From Planctomycetales bacterium (GTDB lineage: Bacteria; Planctomycetota; Planctomycetia; Planctomycetales; Planctomycetaceae), in assembly GCA_028285345.1 (NCBI GenBank), contig JANQPT010000011.1, positions 1 to 64,000 of the forward strand: a stretch of 64,000 nucleotides of DNA, written 5' to 3'. Below the pieces are notes generated by a model. That model saw only the letters and a list, made by a program, of their open reading frames with translations, searched no databases and was not told the origin of the DNA. The position numbers were made by a program, and so were the translations under genes. How positions within the stretch are numbered: the stretch's first letter is position 1; each line of letters starts with the position of its first letter. Below, piece by piece: positions 1-9,300 of the stretch.

Positions 1-584
1 GCCCTGCAACCCCAGTGGAGTAAGCAACGGAAGTTGAACGACGAAACGAAGTTCGCGGGACAAACACTTGGAAGAGCTGTAGGCAAAGATCAAGGTAACC
101 AGCGTCCGCTGGGATTTCAATTTGGAACGATTACAGGCAGGGCGCGCACGGCAAGTGCAGGCGTCGAAGAACACGAAGCTAAGCTTTGTCGGAAAACATC
201 GAATTCCTATGATTCTGAAGTAACGTTCGACAAAAGCCATTTTGATGAAGCCGCCGTAGTTTGTTGCCGTCGTGTCAAAATGGCCTGCTGTTGAAGAGCT
301 GACCCATGTGTTATGAAGGTTTCTGAGCCGAATCGCCAAGGAGACCTTGACGATGACGACGATACGACGGAAGCGGCATTCTCCGGAATAGATTGTGCGG
401 AAGCTGCGTGATGCGGAAGCGATGCTCAATTGCTGTGCGGAACTCGCGATGAAAAACAAGACATACTTTGCCCAACCCGACCTTCATAACGGGTGGTACA
501 AACATTGGGGTAAGGTCATGGTCATACAGAGTCAATCCCGTAAAAAGAGGCGTTTACGTTTGGGGACGTTGGCCGTCTTGCTCA
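1..584. other. Gene-poor tail of a probable integrated element
   Basis: No convincing intact gene is visible here. The stretch contains a decayed IS3-type orfA fragment (separate entry) and ends exactly where a 3' tRNA-Leu fragment begins. An element that integrates in the anticodon region of a tRNA gene leaves a displaced 3' tRNA fragment at its far end, so this sequence is best read as the end of such an element, with the rest lying left of the window. An 86-codon open frame at 34-294 resembles no family I know and is not called as a gene. No integrase is visible, so the element interpretation is inference. Confidence 0.4.
353..460 (+). pseudogene. IS3-family transposase orfA remnant
   Basis: Read from the ATG at 353, the frame gives MTTIRRKRHSPE, a stop (TAG), then IVRKLRDAEAMLN. 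This matches the helix-turn-helix start of IS3-type OrfA proteins, whose usual form is KR(R/H)SPEQIVRKLR-(D/E)AD. The stop replaces the family's expected Gln (CAG to TAG), and similarity ends about 35 residues in. No orfB/DDE domain is present. The text around 290-315 (GAAGAGCTGACCC) could be a terminal inverted repeat, but no partner was found. It is a dead insertion-sequence fragment inside the probable integrated element. OrfA-like assignment is fairly sure; the subgroup is not. Confidence 0.6.
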
Positions 585-637
585 TTCAGGACCTAGTGGG
601 GGTTAACCCCGTGGAGGTTCGATTCCTCTCTTGGGCA
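585..637 (+). pseudogene. 3' part of tRNA-Leu(CAG), probable attachment site
   Basis: From the anticodon loop onward the sequence is a good tRNA-Leu. It has anticodon CAG at 587-589, the 3' anticodon strand, a long variable arm (GGGGGTTAACCCC region), a T arm with stem 613-617/625-629 and loop TTCGATT, a 3' acceptor strand CTTGGGC and discriminator A637. No CCA is encoded. The expected 5' acceptor GCCCAAG, D arm and 5' anticodon strand are absent upstream. Truncation at the anticodon loop is a classic crossover point for tyrosine-recombinase elements. The perfect terminator just downstream suggests that this side is the original 3' flank of the tRNA gene. Confidence 0.75.
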
Positions 638-647
638 CTTTGTCAGC

Positions 648-682
648 AAAGGACTTAGGGTCAATTCCCTAAGTCCTTTTAT
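648..682 (+). terminator. Rho-independent terminator after tRNA-Leu fragment
   Basis: A perfect 13-bp stem (AAAGGACTTAGGG, 648-660, pairing with 667-679) closes a 6-nt loop and runs into TTTT. Flanking TGTCAG and CTGACA can extend it. Its position 11 nt after the tRNA-Leu discriminator base fits a native tRNA terminator. Confidence 0.8.
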
Positions 683-884
683 CTGACAGTCGGTTGTGAC
701 CACCCCTGATCACTATGTCAGGACGTTATTCAAGATTTGCAGCACGTGGAGTTTCGTCGTTCCCGGTTTGACCTTGCCGGCGTAGTTGATTTAGCGATTG
801 GTCGTACTTGAGCCCACCGGTCTAGCCTGTTTGTTGGAACCGAGGTCTAGCAGCAGATCGTACAATCTGCGGTTTTCGCTGTCA

Positions 885-2150
885 TCAATTGCCTTGTGTC
901 TTTCTCCAATCAAAGACGCTCAGCCCCGTTAACTCCCGAATGAAAACTTGACCACCGCAAACGGCCAAGTGTGCCCATGTTTCTTGATCGCTGACGTTTC
1001 GGCTGTCAAGGATTTCGAGTTTCTCCGGGTTTGCTCGAATGAGCGTAAGCTGTCCACCGCTGTCCAACGCCAAGATTCTGTCCTTCTGAGCGACCATGCT
1101 GCAGTACTTTCCCAGTGGTTGTGAGGTCCAGCTTCGGTCGCCCGTTCGCAGATCGATGCATGTAATTCGCTCGTTTTGCAGGTGGAGGTATGCGTGCCCC
1201 TCAATGACGACGGGAGTCGACATGTATCCTTGAGCGTTGTTGTTCCACGCTTCGACGACGTTGTATTGTTCGTCGGATTTCGACGTCATAAACAGCCAAG
1301 ACTTGTTCCGATAGGAACTCGTGAAAACACCGTCTCCGAATGGCACTGGCGTGAGAATGTTCATCCCTCGGAAGTTTGGCACGTTCTGGGCCCACAATAC
1401 GTTCCCACTATCAGGATCAACACCGGCCAGCTTCAGGCGAGTTTGCACGACTAATTGTCGCTTACCCGAAAGAGTAGCGACAACAGGCGATGAGAATGCA
1501 CTTCCCATCATTCCACCTCCGTCTTCCAAGACGCGCCAGATGATTTCTCCGGATTTCTTGTTCAGCTTGACGAACGAGGAACCTGCCTGCACGTAAATCG
1601 AATCGCCGTCAACCAAGGGCGAAGAGACGAAGCCGAATGCGGGCAACGGAGAGTTGAACTGTTGCACGAAATCGACTCGCCATTCCTCGTCCCCGGTGCT
1701 GGCATTCAACGAGACGAGCACGTCCCGCATCCCTGCAACGAACAGACGATTTCCGTCAAATGCTGGAGTGGACCGAATCCAACTTCCATTCGAAGCGGCG
1801 AAGAATGGAACGCTCATTGCGCCAGTCCATTCGGCTCGCCAAATCTGCTGGCCCGTATTTCGGTCGAGTGCATAGACGACCTCTGACTTCTCATTGATGG
1901 TCCCCGTGACGAACACAGCATCCTTAGAAATGATTGGCCCAGAGTAACTTGGGGGCAGTTTGACTTGCCAATCTCGATTGAGTACGTCGTCGGAAAGAGA
2001 AGACGGCCAATTCGACCCTTGAATGATCCCGTCGCGGCTTGGACCTCGCCATTGGGGCCACGTATCGATGACTTCCTGTCCAAATATCGGAACACAAGGA
2101 ACGGTTAAGACTAAGAAAACGGCACAAAAGAATGGGGGCGTCCTCAACAT
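885..2150 (-). CDS. Exported PQQ-binding-like beta-propeller protein
   Basis: The 421-residue protein has an N-terminal signal peptide (about residues 1-25, hydrophobic core ending FGQ). The mature start reads TWPQWRGPSRDG, a motif common at the start of planctomycete PQQ-like propeller proteins. Repeated blades follow with the tryptophan-docking pattern: LDRNTGQQIWR, LNASTGDEEWRV, LNKKSGEIIWRV, VDPDSGNVLWA, IDLRTGDRSWT. The fold is that of BamB/quinoprotein-dehydrogenase propellers, but no catalytic calcium/PQQ site is evident, so an enzyme call is not justified. It is probably periplasmic or surface bound. It stands alone, transcribed toward the tRNA-Leu scar. Function is unknown; a structural or binding role is the safest reading. 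Confidence 0.85.
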   Translation of the reverse strand: MLRTPPFFCAVFLVLTVPCVPIFGQEVIDTWPQWRGPSRDGIIQGSNWPSSLSDDVLNRDWQVKLPPSYSGPIISKDAVFVTGTINEKSEVVYALDRNTGQQIWRAEWTGAMSVPFFAASNGSWIRSTPAFDGNRLFVAGMRDVLVSLNASTGDEEWRVDFVQQFNSPLPAFGFVSSPLVDGDSIYVQAGSSFVKLNKKSGEIIWRVLEDGGGMMGSAFSSPVVATLSGKRQLVVQTRLKLAGVDPDSGNVLWAQNVPNFRGMNILTPVPFGDGVFTSSYRNKSWLFMTSKSDEQYNVVEAWNNNAQGYMSTPVVIEGHAYLHLQNERITCIDLRTGDRSWTSQPLGKYCSMVAQKDRILALDSGGQLTLIRANPEKLEILDSRNVSDQETWAHLAVCGGQVFIRELTGLSVFDWRKTQGN

Positions 2151-2796
2151 GCTCGGAAGTCCTAACGTCGTTGCCTGATTGTGGTTTTAAGACACGCAAG
2201 AATCGGAATGAAGTCGCAAATCACAGAAGATCGCAAGTTTCTTGGTCGTTGCAATGAACTGTAGACAGACAGAAGTCGTTGACAACACGCAAGATTGCGC
2301 CAATCCGCATCGATAACAGCGATCAGATCGAGACTGGACTGCCCTTTACTCAGCTTGCCAGCCGGTCAATCAGCGCGGTGTCGACTGGGCCAATTCGTTG
2401 CGACCGGCCCAACAGGGCGTCTCAAACGGACTTTTGCTGCAGTTACGAATGCCCGAAATGAGCGACGCGAAAAACCCCAAAGTGCGATGCAATACAACTC
2501 GTTGCTCGCGTCTAAACAAAGTCGGGAATGCAAGAACCGATGGGCCGCGAACTCTCCTGCGACGATGATATCGCGATTCTCGTAATGTCGAAAAGCAGAC
2601 GCCAGCAGCGATGACGAGAATTCCGATCAGGTGAGACAGCTTCCCTTCGAAACTACAGAGCAGTCCCACTAAGCGGTTCATATGAGACACGCTCTGAACA
2701 AGCGCTAACCGCCGTTACAAAAGACCCAATCGCGCCCGACGCCACTCCCTGATTTTGACACTCTCAGCCAATAGTCGAGTTTTATAGACATTTCAG
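2151..2796. other. Intergenic region without a supported gene
   Basis: This gap of about 650 bp separates two divergently transcribed genes. The longest open frame (2370-2690, minus) has a hydrophobic stretch but ends in arginine-rich text with no family resemblance, and nothing before its start looks like a ribosome site. It may hold decayed coding DNA; I see no repeat or RNA gene. Confidence 0.4.
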
Positions 2797-2839
2797 TTGA
2801 CGCACGCTTTCAGGCTTGCTACCGTCTATTAAACTAGAC
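2797..2839 (+). promoter_or_regulatory. Promoter and probable BlaI operator before blaI
   Basis: A -35-like TTGACG (2797-2802) and a weak -10 TACCGT (2820-2825) are separated by 17 nt. Overlapping and just downstream is an inverted repeat, GTCTA (2824-2828), 6 nt, TAGAC (2835-2839), 35 nt before the blaI start. BlaI/MecI repressors bind dyads with TAC/TGTA-like half-sites overlapping their own promoters, so autoregulation is the likely role. The dyad is seen directly; that BlaI binds it is inference. Confidence 0.5.
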
Positions 2840-2874
2840 ACACCTGCCCGCGCGAGCCTGAAAGGACCTTGGCA

Positions 2875-3264
2875 ATGGCCCGCCCGCCCTCAAAATTCCC
2901 CACCGAACTGGAACTGCAAATCCTCAAATTGCTGTGGCGCCGCGCTCCGCTCTTGGCGCGCGAGGTGCAGCAGGAGTTGGCGGACGAAGGCCGCAAGTTG
3001 GCAAAAACCTCCGTAATCACCACGCTCAATACGATGGTGGACAAGAAGTATCTCCGCCGCAAGAAAAAGGCGAACTCCTATCTGTTTTCGCCGCGAATCA
3101 CAGAAGACAAAGTCTCATTTCAGGTTCTCGGAGATGTGGTGGATCGGGTTTTCGACGGCTCGACCGCCGCCGTGTTAGCCAGATTGTTCGACATCACTGA
3201 AGTTGATGATGACGAATTACAGGAACTGCGACGAATGATCGATCAGAAACTCGAGGATTCTTAG
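2875..3264 (+). CDS. BlaI/MecI/CopY-family transcriptional repressor
   Basis: The 129-residue winged-helix repressor starts FPTELELQILKLLWRRAP, followed by a recognition helix region (KTSVITTLNTMVDKKYLRRKK) and a C-terminal dimerisation half ending LRRMIDQKLEDS, all typical of the BlaI family. In this family the protein binds DNA as a dimer and is cleaved when the partner M56 membrane protease is activated. The ATG at 2875 is preferred over a TTG at 2869 because AAAGGA at 2861-2866 is spaced 8 nt from it. The next gene is the M56 partner, about 90 bp downstream and very probably co-transcribed. The operator-like dyad upstream suggests autorepression. The target signal is unknown, and nothing specific to beta-lactam resistance is seen. 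Confidence 0.9.
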   Translation: MARPPSKFPTELELQILKLLWRRAPLLAREVQQELADEGRKLAKTSVITTLNTMVDKKYLRRKKKANSYLFSPRITEDKVSFQVLGDVVDRVFDGSTAAVLARLFDITEVDDDELQELRRMIDQKLEDS

Positions 3265-3354
3265 CAGCAATGTTCCGCGGCAAGCAACGATCGTCCGAAT
3301 TGACGTCGGACGGACTTGATTTGCTCAACAGCGTCTCACTCGCGGAGAAGATCA

Positions 3355-6300
3355 ATGCACGCATGGCCCTGGTTTGACGAATCGTTCACGGAACGACTCT
3401 CAATCACGCTGTTGCACTTTCTTTGGCAGGGATGCTTGATTGCGGTGCTGGTGTTCGTCTTAGCACGCATGTTGCGACGGGCCTCGTCGCAGTTGCGGTA
3501 TTGTGGCAACGTCGCCGCATTGCTGTTACTCGTCTGCTGCTTGCCCGTCACGTTCGCAATTTTGGCCCCTCCTCACGCCGACCATCACGAAATCCTACAA
3601 TTCGAGGATGCGAAACCCGACAGTCTGGAGACTTCCGTCGAGCTTGGAACTGAAACGGCGGCAATCCTTTCCACGCCGCGTGCGGCGACCGACCATCAGC
3701 CTGCGACTCCGGTGGCCGAGGTGGAAACGCCGGTGCCAGAGACGCTGGCGGAGAACGTTTCGCAGGACGACCGCTGGCTACCTCATCCCTGGGTCGAAAC
3801 CCTGATCGCAACCTACTTTATCGGTGTGGCGTTGATGCTCGCGAGACTGGCAGGGGCGCTTTGGGGCGGACAACGGTTGCGCCGCTCTGCGATTCCGATT
3901 CAGGAATCCGATCTGCTGCTGATGTTGAAGCGGCAGGCAACAACGCTACGGCTGAAAGCGGTGCCGTTGTTGGCCTATTGCGAGGAGATTTCGACGCCGG
4001 TCGTTGTGGGCATTCTGAGGCCTATGGTTCTGCTGCCGGCGGCACTCGCCGGAGGATTGACGCCCGACCAGCTGCAATCAATCGTCACACATGAACTGGC
4101 TCACATTCGCCGCTTCGACTTGCTGGTGAGCCTGCTGCAGCGTCTGGCTGAAGCGTTCTTGTTCTTCCATCCGGCCGTTTGGTACGTCAACCGCAGAATC
4201 AATGTCGAACGGGAAAACGCCACCGATGACATGGTGCTGGCGGCTGGATTTCAGCCGGTCCACTACGCCGACGCGCTCGTGCGGATGGCTGAGCTATCGA
4301 TGTCGCTGCGCCGCTCCCGAACGGCCGGCCAATCCGTTGCGTTGGCGGCCGCAGGCGACAGCGAGTCGGAATTCAAACGCCGCGTGCTGCGGTTAGTCGA
4401 CATCCACAATCAACCCCGGCTCCGGTTGACTCGCTGGGGGTTATCATTGTTCATCGCAATCACGCTGGCCGCCGCCGGCTCTCCGTTTCTTGTCGAGATC
4501 TGGGCAGATCAAGATGCTGAAACGGACAAACAGAGCGAAAAACCGGAGCCAGAAGAACAGTTCCAAGTGAGAATTCGGGCCATTGATGAAGTGACCGGCA
4601 AGCCGATACCCAATCTCACGATAAGAGTGCGATTGGAAAACAAGGATACCTGGCATGAGGGAAACGGGGATGGGGAGTTTACGGCAAAACTGCCATCTTC
4701 GACTCCGCGATACTGCGATTTCACAGTCCGTGCGAAAGGCTACGTTCCGATGCGCGCCGATTGGAATAACCGGGCGGGGCGGCCACGAGATGAAATACCT
4801 AAAGCTTTCACATTTTCGATGGCAAGACCAATTACGGTGGGAGGGACCGTCGTCGATGAAGATGACAAGCCGGTGACGGGTGCGACCGTCCTGTTCAGCG
4901 CAATGGATCGAAACTCCTATCTGCCCTGGCGAGAGCGACAAGAGATTTACGAAGTGGAATGTGTCACTGACGGCAAAGGTCGCTGGAGGTGTGACCTCGC
5001 GCCTCCCAAGTTGCACGAGGGGATGTTCAAGGTTAACCATTCTGAGTTTATGCCGACCGGCCTCATTAATCTGCAGAATAAGGGGTTGATCGAGCAGGTC
5101 AAATTGCGCTCGCATCGGCTGGTATTACAACGCGGTTTTGCCATTCGCGGACGTGTGACGGATCCGGATGGACAACCGATCGACGGAGCATTCGTCGCCC
5201 TAAACAACTGCAGCGATACTCCGGATGAGCCATTCATCACCACCGACGCCGATGGTCGATATGTTTTTGAACGCGTCGCCCCACGCACTACCGAGGCTAA
5301 GAACCGGAACGCCAACCGAATGTCCGTCACGGCAATAAAACCAGGTTTTGCGCCGCAAGTCTTCCCTGTCCCTAGATCGCGCGACTCTCTTGAAAATCCG
5401 GCAGATCCCGATGAACGTGTCGTTGATTTCCAGTTGAAACCAGGTGCCACTGCACGTCTTCGTGTCATCGATAGCGGGGGCAAGCCAATCTCCAACCTCA
5501 ATGTCCGTCCCGACTACTGGAGAGACTCCAGAACGTTGTATTTCTTTAGCGCTAACAGTGGATTCGCCAAGAGGTTCGACATTCCGCTAACGACCGATGA
5601 TCGCGGCGTCTGGGAATGGACGTGGGCGCCGCCGGGTGACTCAATCAAATACCTGATTTCTGGCGAAGGATTTATGACCAATACCGATTGCGAGCTGACT
5701 GCTGTCGCGGCGGGCGCAGAGGCGGAAGTCAAGATCTTACGGTCGCAGGTTATTGCGGGTCTTGTTGTGGACAGTGAAACGAAACAGCCGATCGACACTT
5801 TCATTGTCGAACAAGGCTCGGAGAATCGGCACCTGAGGGATATTCATTGGAGCAATTTGCGTAGGAACCGTAACGGAAGATTTCGCAGAGAGGTGACGTG
5901 GCCGTGGGAAAACGGTTACCGCTATCGAATTTCAGCAGCGGGATATGAGGCATACATCACGGAGAATTTTCCGGTCGAACCGGGTGAGGTTCGGCGGGTT
6001 TTTCATATGAAGAAAGCGATCCCCAAAGCCGAAAAGGGGCAGTCAGAAAAACCAGGAACGACAAAACCGGAGTCGAAGCCTCAGTTCCAGGTGCAAATCC
6101 GAGCCGTCGATGAAGCGACGGGCAAGCCGATTGCCAATCCCAAGTTCGGCGTGCAGCTCGGCAAAGACCTGAATTGGCACGACGGAGACGCTCGTGGTAA
6201 ATTTGTGGCGACGCTTCCGACCGCCGCGCCGCGATATTGCTACCTGAAGGTCCGTGCCGACGGCTACACACCAATGCGGGCCTTTTGGCGAAACGGCAAG

Positions 6301-9300
6301 GGACGGCCGCGCGATGACGTTCCCAGAGTCTTCACGTTCCCCATGACTAAGGCGATCACCGTGGGAGGGACGGTCGTCGATGAAGACGGCAAGCCGGTGC
6401 CCGGCGCGACCGTGCGATTTGGCGCGAGCGATCTCAAGTCTCACCCCGGGAGACGTGCAACAGCGTCTTTCCGAGGAGAAGAATACACCACGGATGAACA
6501 GGGCCGCTGGACGTGTGATCTCGCGCCCCCGCAAATGAGTAGCGGATCGGTGAAAGTGAATCATCCCGACTTCGTGGACCATGGGACGAATATCAGCGTT
6601 GACAATCGCATTGAGCAGTTGATGGCCCGCACGTTGCGCTCAGTCCTAAAACGTGGGTTTGTGGTGCGAGGGCGTGTGATTGACCCAGCGGGCAATCCGG
6701 TTGAAGGAGCGATTCTGGCGCAGGGCGAACTCAACTCCTATTCCCACAAAGGGCCGTTTATCAAGACCGACCGTGAAGGTCGTTATCGATTTGAAAAGGT
6801 TGCTCCCCGCAATCAAGGGCTCAATGACCGCCAACCCAACCGGATGACGATTACGGTCGTCAAACCCGGATATGCGCCCCAGCAACTGCCGATTCCGGGC
6901 TTTGGGGACGCAGTTGACGCGCAGTTCGATCCGCTGGAACGCATCATCGATTTTCAGATGCAGCCGGGCGTAACCATCAAGATGAAATTTGTTGATACTA
7001 CAGGCAATCCGATACCCAATTACCACGTGATGGCCCAACTCTGGAAGGAGACGCAAGCTCTCGAAGCTTACAGTATCAACGAACTTGGCATTCCTCGGCG
7101 ATCGAACAAAGACGGCGTCTGGGAATGGACCTGGGCGCCGCCGGGTGATCGAATCACCTATTACATGTACGGCCGGGGCTACATGCGAATTCACAACCAC
7201 AAGCTGACCGCAGGTCCAAACGGATTGGACGAAACCATTGAGATCGCCCGGCCGCAGGTCATCACCGGCATCGTGGTTGACAAAGTGACCAAACAGCCGA
7301 TCAACGAATTCGTGGTGGAAAAGGGATTTTTGGGAATGGCGGGGCATCCGGATGGGATTTCGTGGGGGAGTGAGAGGCAGGGACGCCGCGGCAAATTCCG
7401 CAGAGAAACCGTGATGCCTCACAAACAGGGATATCGCTATCGGATCTTGGCGGAAGGCTACGAGCCGTACGTGACGGATGTGATCCCGGTCGTGGAAGGA
7501 GAGGTTCAATTGAGGGCGTTTCTGCAAAGAGCGGCGGCTTCAAAACCGAAGAGCAGGGAGTCAAGAGAGCCACCGGAGTCCCCTCCGGCAAACTTGCGAC
7601 AACCAATGCCGAAGCCGATCAAAAGCGCCGGCTTAGAGTCCACAGAACCAACGCTGGCGTTCTTATCCTGGAGCCATAACCCCCCTGAGGATGCAAACGT
7701 GCCGTTGGACGGTGAGTACTGGCTCCCAAGCGGCAAACGGATCGTCAGCCAAGACGCATTGGCTCCTTTGCGCCGCGTCGGCAGAGGACGTAACACAGAA
7801 CGCGTGCAATGGCCGGTCTTGCATCTCTTCGTTTCCGATCCCGGCTTTACAAAGCCGTCCTGGGGTCGGTTGGAACTACTCTCTTCAAACGGAAAGACAC
7901 CAAATCTGAGCTATCTGAGGCCGTCGAACACTCGCTATGCATTACCCGCAAAAGGACTTCCTGGGTGGATGCTCTTTCAAGTCGAGAGTTCTTCGATTCC
8001 AGCGAACGGGGCAGTCCGACTGCGCTATGCATCCGGCGTCGATGTCAAGAAATTGCATGAATTCTCAGTCGACGCGAGTCCGGGACGATTGTTCGATGCC
8101 GACGTGTCTCCTGACGTGGGTGCTTACCTGCTGGGAATTGGCGAACGGGCCAACGGCAATTCATTCGTCTCAATCTTTGTTGAACCACGTTGGGCGGCAG
8201 ATTTTGAGTATTATGTGACTGCGGCCGATCAGCGGAAGCAGCAGGTCTGGCCGTCAAACGTCCTGCGAGCAGAGGCGACCGGCGATTCAGTTGGGTTCAC
8301 GTTCGAGTTTGGCCAGCCGCTCTCGGCATCCTCAGGTTTTCGATTGAGCCGTAGCCCACTCAAAACAATCAGCTTTCGCAACGTCTCGTTTCGCCCGAAA
8401 GACAAAGGATCGCAATCGCAGGTCGTTTCAGGTAACGACGGCGACATCAAACAGTCAGAGCGTGGGAAAATCGCGGCTGGAAAGCAGGATGTTGCTTCAA
8501 AGGATCCATCGCGACAACCATTGAGGAAACGTCCCGCCGGGTTATCCCCCCAGGCGCAGTATTGCCTGCTAACGTTTGGCGCACGCGCCGACAAACAGAT
8601 TTGGATGATCCACGACGCCGACCAACTCTATGTCGACCTCAACGGAAACGGCGATCTCTCCGAACCGGGTGAACGATTCCTGGAAAAGGAGGAGAAGGGG
8701 TTCCAAATTCCAGGAATCACCTCCCGCGGCTTTGTCATCCCTCCCTCCCGACAAAGTCCTCCGCAACTTCGCCGCTATTTCCCCATGCGCGTCAGTTGGC
8801 AATCCTCGGGCGAACAGTACTTGTGGGTGCGGTTGATTGTTGAGGGTCGTTTCTGGCAAGAATCCACCATTTCCGCCTCAGTCAATGATGCAGAATATGC
8901 GCCGATTCTGCACTTCGACGGCCCGCTGAGTTACATGTTGCTTCATCCCAATAAACACTTCACACAGACCGCAAAACATCTCTCAGGGTTATCGATCGGT
9001 TTGGGAACAGTTTCGCCCACCGGCGACACCACCTATGTCCAATTCGACGATCGGCCCTTTGACGAAAAACTGCTGCCCCAACTCACCGTTCGGTATTTCC
9101 CCACGCGTGACGCGAAGCCGCAACCAATCGGTCATACAAACTTCAAGCCTGGTCAGTACGGAGGCGAATTGATCGCTTCGCTGAAACCCGCCTTTGAACT
9201 TCAGCGGGGGGAGTTTGAGATCGAAGTTTCAGATCAGGAAAATTCGCACCTCTCTGCGAAAGCGCTGAAACGCCGCATCCCGCTCGTGAACCAAGTTCTT

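Noticed and set aside
34-294. 86-codon open frame in the left-edge region
   Set aside because: No family resemblance, no ribosome site and irregular composition; lies in decayed DNA.
2370-2690. 106-codon minus-strand frame with a hydrophobic stretch
   Set aside because: Arginine-rich, no motif and no start signal; probably chance.
6646-7527. 293-codon antisense frame in the M56 gene
   Set aside because: Shadow of the plus-strand coding sequence, with His/Arg-rich composition typical of antisense reads.
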